A stretch of 64,000 bases of DNA from NCBI GenBank assembly GCA_004009845.1, contig RMBW01000032.1:62001-126000 (forward strand), read 5' to 3'. Below the pieces are notes generated by a model. The model was not told the origin of the DNA. It saw only the letters and a list, made by a program, of their open reading frames with translations, and searched no databases. The DNA is from Davidsoniella eucalypti. Its lineage: Eukaryota; Ascomycota; Sordariomycetes; Microascales; Ceratocystidaceae. Within the stretch, counting starts at the first letter, position 1. The number at the start of each line of letters is the position of its first letter. Made by a program: the position numbers and the translations under genes. Below are positions 59,657-64,000 of this stretch, piece by piece.

Positions 59657-62600
59657 GGTATTTGATTTACTTGTTTAGTCATTGTGTTTTAGCTTTTTTA
59701 TTTTTTTATTCTTTGGTGTCGTCTTTATTCATCTCTTTTGGTTGTGTCTCCTTTCTATTCGGTCCTGGCCTACTTGTCTTCTCTATACTTTTTATTGCGT
59801 ATTTTTTTTAACTTTTCCTTTATCTATCTTCAATGAATCATTAAGTTATCATCGTCTATCGGGTATTTAGTATATTTCATTTATCAGGTTAGGTATTTTT
59901 TGGGTTTTTGTATGTATGATTTATCACATACCTCGTGCAACGCCCCACGATATTCTATTGATGCACGAGTATAGTATAGTATAGTTAGTACATTGGAATA
60001 TAGGCACAAAATGTATTCACTTTTTTCTTTTCTTTTCGTAAACTGTATCATTTGGCTACTCATAATTGTTATTATTCAAATCACGACATCTATTGTTTTG
60101 AAAGTTTTGTCGATTTTTTTTCAATTTATTACATGTTCATTTTCTTTGAATCTGATAGAAATATATATATATCTTGAAAACCCAAGTCTTGTTTTGTTTA
60201 TAATCTAATGTTTGTTATTGGTCATTAATGTCGCATATAAGACAACAAAGAAACATTGATTTTTTTTTCTTTTACAAAGTGAAAAGTTTCTTTATCTTAT
60301 GAAAAAAGTTACTTGTTTACCATTAGTGATCAATAAGACGTCCTTGCTTTATATCAAATCACTACTTTAGACCTTAATGGGGGGGGGGTCTTGTAAGCGG
60401 ATCTTTGATACCATGATTGTTATATAGCTATGCATGATATTCTCTATTTTATACCAGGCTTCAATGCAACAGCGGCAGGTTTAGTTTCAATAAATACACG
60501 TTCTAGTATATGCAATCCCGCGTATCTCTCATAGTGGGAAGATAATAAAAAACTTCCTGCTTTTGGAGCTTGAATTTTGATTTTTTTTTTTAAAAAAACT
60601 CCATATACTTGGTACCATCGGCTCATGTTTAAAATCCACATATTATCCCAAGGCCAATAACAATGAATTATCATTTATCATACCTTTTCATCCCCCCGCC
60701 CGCCCCTTATTATTCCAGTATCATTGCTGTCAGTTTCTGTCTCTGTTTCTCAAATAACACGGCATCTTATTCATATATAGATTCCTGCTGTTATGACACC
60801 TAAATCCCATTGAATCCTAACGACTATCGATTCAGTAGTCTGTTCTTGTTTTGTTTTGTGTTCCGTATGCTACTCACTCGTATCGTTGATCTGCCATGTT
60901 ACTGTATATATCTGTACGTACGAGTAGGAGAGGCTCTCGTTGAATCATCCTATTCAGGGTATCGTTCCCTTTCATTTGTCCAAATTACCATATTACTAGT
61001 AGCAGTGATAGTATGCCAATGGAAACTCTGTGAGGCTATATTGCAACTTACCATATCAAAACGACCGACTAGCTGGGAATGCTACCATATCAGCTCCAGT
61101 ATCACTACTAGACCAAACCCACTCATCGTATTTCTAAATCCAAGAACATACGAAGGACTCAAGTAGGGTCTTTCTTGCTCTTTCATAGTAGCAGCATTAC
61201 TACCGGTTCCCCCGTAATGCCCCCTCGTAAAGACCCTTCATTGTAGGTTCACTAGTCAAATACAGAGCGTTGGTACAACTATACAATGCCACTAGGCGGT
61301 AGAAATGCTCGTATAGCAATCAGCAGCCGTCTGCTAAACGATAAATAGGAATTCAAAGGCCCCGTCGCAGATGTAATATATCTGATATCTCATCGTGCCC
61401 CCAGGCAAAAACAAGTGTAGCAACTATATCGGTCATTGCTAGAGCTAGTTATACATACCGTTAATGTCTTTAATATAGGTCATAACTCCAGGGACAACAG
61501 TCCTGTACAATGACAGCATATGTACATGAATGGATGGCAGCCCGTTCATAAGCAGTCCATTTACGTATATATACGTATATATGTGACCATCCATGATGTT
61601 TTAGACTCACCCCCTTCCTCGCCAGCTTCAGTTCATACTCTTCCTTGCCTCGATTCGAGACATATTCCGCAAAAACAAAAACAAAAAAGAAGATATAATT
61701 AAAACCAAAGACAGATACGTGGTAGTCGCTACGCCCGGTCGCTACTATTAGCCGTCAGTCATCCAAAATTATATACTTCTGTTTTGCAGCGGTTAGCAGA
61801 CTTCCAGCCTTCCGAGTAATACCCCATCAAGCCATGAACCATGAGCTTGGTGGGAATGAGGAGTTAGGATTCTTCGAGGCGAGCATTCTATGAAAATAAG
61901 AGAACCTACAAGACGTTGTAACAGGTAACCTTAGCAAGAGAAATGCCTGATTATTGCAGGGACTGAAGCTACATATAGATAATGTATTAGTATGTGACAG
62001 TAATATAACTATCCCGTACATACATTAAATAGTCCACGAACGACGTTTCGACTGAAAATAGCTGCCGAGTGAGCCGATTAGGTAGCAACACCATTTGGAG
62101 TAGCATCAGCCAGCAGTATTAGCAAGTAGCAACAGCAGTAAAGCCGAAGAAGGACTATAACAACGCTCTCAGTACCTTGGTATATATGACCTGTTTATGG
62201 CCAGTCAGCATCCATATATCTTATGCCTTCAAGTCAAGGGGGGGTGGGGCTTGAAGGGTGTCATATCGTCACATTCGTAAAGTCCACATAGGTGTAAGTA
62301 TATATGTAGCTATGTCAGTATCAAGCGTTGTAGCGTTGCATGTCCATCACTAAATGGTTACAATGCAGCCTAGAGTGGTATGTAAACGAGAAGAAGACCA
62401 TTTACAAAAGGAACTCAACTCACCAAAGCTACACTCGCGTTGATCAATGTTCCATAGTCATGCTAGGCCACTATTCTCGCAGCAAATGTCTTTAGACAGA
62501 GCTCGCTTTGAGAAAACAAAGCAAAAGATGGGTGGAATCATTTGTATCGCTTGTGAGGAGGGGGTTCTAGCGAAGAGATTCGTAAGTCGTAGCGTTACTC

Positions 62601-64000
62601 TCCCCGCAGAAGAAGGAGGCAGGCTTTCGTCAATTGTTTCTGCATCTCGGGATGGCGCTCTACGCATTCCCAATGGGACAAACAATGCTATGTGATGGGA
62701 TAGCATGCTTCCAAGAAATAGCAATAAGACTGCCAGAAACAGAAGAGGGGGTCGCAGTGTATGTTAGCAGCACATTGACAACCAGTACCGTGGCTTATTC
62801 AGTTTGCGTTCCTCCGGGCTGCACCTCTTTTGGCTTCCAATCTAAATTCTAGATAGCCCTGACGATATTTAGTCCCCAAAATGTGACTTTTCCTCAACTT
62901 GCTATCTCGGTCTGGTCGTACGTTGTGACAAAGTATGCCAAAACCACAGCTTCGCCCTTTTGACTCAACGCCATGGCTTTGTAGCCCCCTAAAAGCCTAA
63001 CTAGGAGGTGGCCAACGCCCAACCCAACGTCTAGTAGTACTGGCAACAATAATGGCAGCACTACCACTACGTATCGTTGTCTGTACACGGGTCATGCGGC
63101 AAAACGCGTACAGCTCATCCAAAAAGCCAACTAGTCTGACAGGTTTCAGAAGGAGAGCATGATCTATCAAGCATGTTGTTAGCACTAGTCGAGTAATTGG
63201 GCCTCGTTATGATCGGTCATGCCCATTAATCTTTTGAATGGAACATTCTATACCCATGGCCCATAGTCTATAGCCTGAGCCGGGCTTTATTTGCTTCCCA
63301 ACCGATCAGTTTTGGCTATGTCGACACCCTGTGGGATACTAGAGGTATAACTAGCCACGCAGTGTATGTGTTTGTATGTATTTGATGTATATGTGTAGGA
63401 CTTTCTACCCACCACGCCCACAGGATGACAGACCATTTGGTGATGTCTCAAGTGGGTTTATGTCGCATTGCAAAATGTGCCCTCTATTGCTGTCTAAAGC
63501 GGTATTGAGCATGATATACGTCCTTTCATCACCTACCAATTCGAGGCAAGAATATTCATAATCGATAGGTATAAATATTCATACTCCGGCAATTACATGA
63601 AGCAGAAAACTTAACAGTAGTCCGAAGTCAGACGATCGCTTAAGTTAGCTTGTTAGTATGGAGGGTAGTGGACGAGTGATAGTAATGGGCATCTATATCT
63701 CTGAAATGGCAACAATCTCCGGAGTACATTATATAGAAATCCAGCAGGCAAGAGCATACGCCGCCTCAAAGTTGCATGTAATGACATCTCAAATGTACGC
63801 CTTTTTCGATTTTTGAACCAAGCGAGAGAGCCGCCATAAATTCCACGAACAAGGGTCGTCTGCAATAAGCAGCAAGCCCCAACTCCTTCTCAATTATCTC
63901 AACGGTCTTAACGATAAAGAGCAACACTGAGTTAGCCGGTTATGATTGGGGCGGATACTCTATACGTAGAAGTGCATAAGAATGTATGTATATGAACACC
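59657..64000. other. Gene-poor AT-rich tail of the window
   Basis: About 4.3 kb after PFA3. The first part is very T-rich (3' UTR and beyond) with a G10 run at 60379-60388 and several A/T homopolymers. I find no ORF with family signatures, no split-gene pattern, no tRNA box motif and no clear inverted repeats. The ORFs at 62447-62852 and 62894-63185 look random. Confidence 0.5.

Noticed and set aside
62447..63185. Overlapping ORFs of 60-90 codons on both strands near the right end
   Set aside because: No conserved motifs, no consistent splice pattern, and similar lengths on both strands, as expected by chance.

Overview
The window is a piece of a fungal nuclear chromosome. The evidence is eukaryotic gene structure (short GT-AG introns, mostly 51-137 bp, often with a CTAAC-type branch point just before the acceptor) and a gene set of fungal housekeeping type: a Mor2/Tao3/Furry scaffold, CYM1, a Pfa3-type DHHC enzyme and a PXB/DUF3818 protein, a family I know only from fungi. 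Frequent introns argue against a budding yeast. The FAR1-type Mutator transposon relic and the codon and intron style would fit an early-diverging (for example mucoromycotan) fungus, but I cannot fix the taxon.

Layout. Sixteen protein genes are supported, with intron-exon structures rebuilt by hand so that the reading phase closes. From left to right: Furry/Mor2/Tao3 (5' end outside the window, +), U5 snRNP protein Dim1 (-), SEC62 (+), a GNAT acetyltransferase (-), phospholipase D (+), a membrane-anchored PDI (-), acyl-CoA-binding protein (-), RRP1 (+), sphingoid-base kinase (-), PXB/DUF3818 protein (-), taxilin (-), CYM1 (+), then a gene-poor gap (39.5-45.3 kb) holding a Mutator-like element, ornithine decarboxylase (+), a second M16 metallopeptidase (+), ZW10/Dsl1-type tether (+) and a DHHC palmitoyltransferase (+). 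The last 4.3 kb shows no gene I can support.

How they fit together. There is no gene cluster or operon-like system. Themes recur: the secretory pathway (SEC62 translocation, PDI folding, ZW10 Golgi-to-ER tethering, taxilin, palmitoylation), lipid signalling (phospholipase D, sphingoid-base kinase, acyl-CoA-binding protein, PXB protein), RNA and ribosome biogenesis (Dim1, RRP1), polarity (Furry) and peptide turnover (two M16 proteases). This looks like ordinary gene neighbourhood, not a pathway.

Most notable: an about 747-bp Mutator-like element with about 155-bp inverted repeats and a target-site duplication, whose only ORF is a FAR1-like DNA-binding domain without transposase; acidic tryptophan motifs in ZW10 like the COPI-binding lasso of yeast Dsl1; an about 900-nt ATG-free stretch before ornithine decarboxylase; two 69-bp introns that keep the frame open if retained; and an 11-nt microexon in phospholipase D. 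I found no clearly novel multi-gene system.
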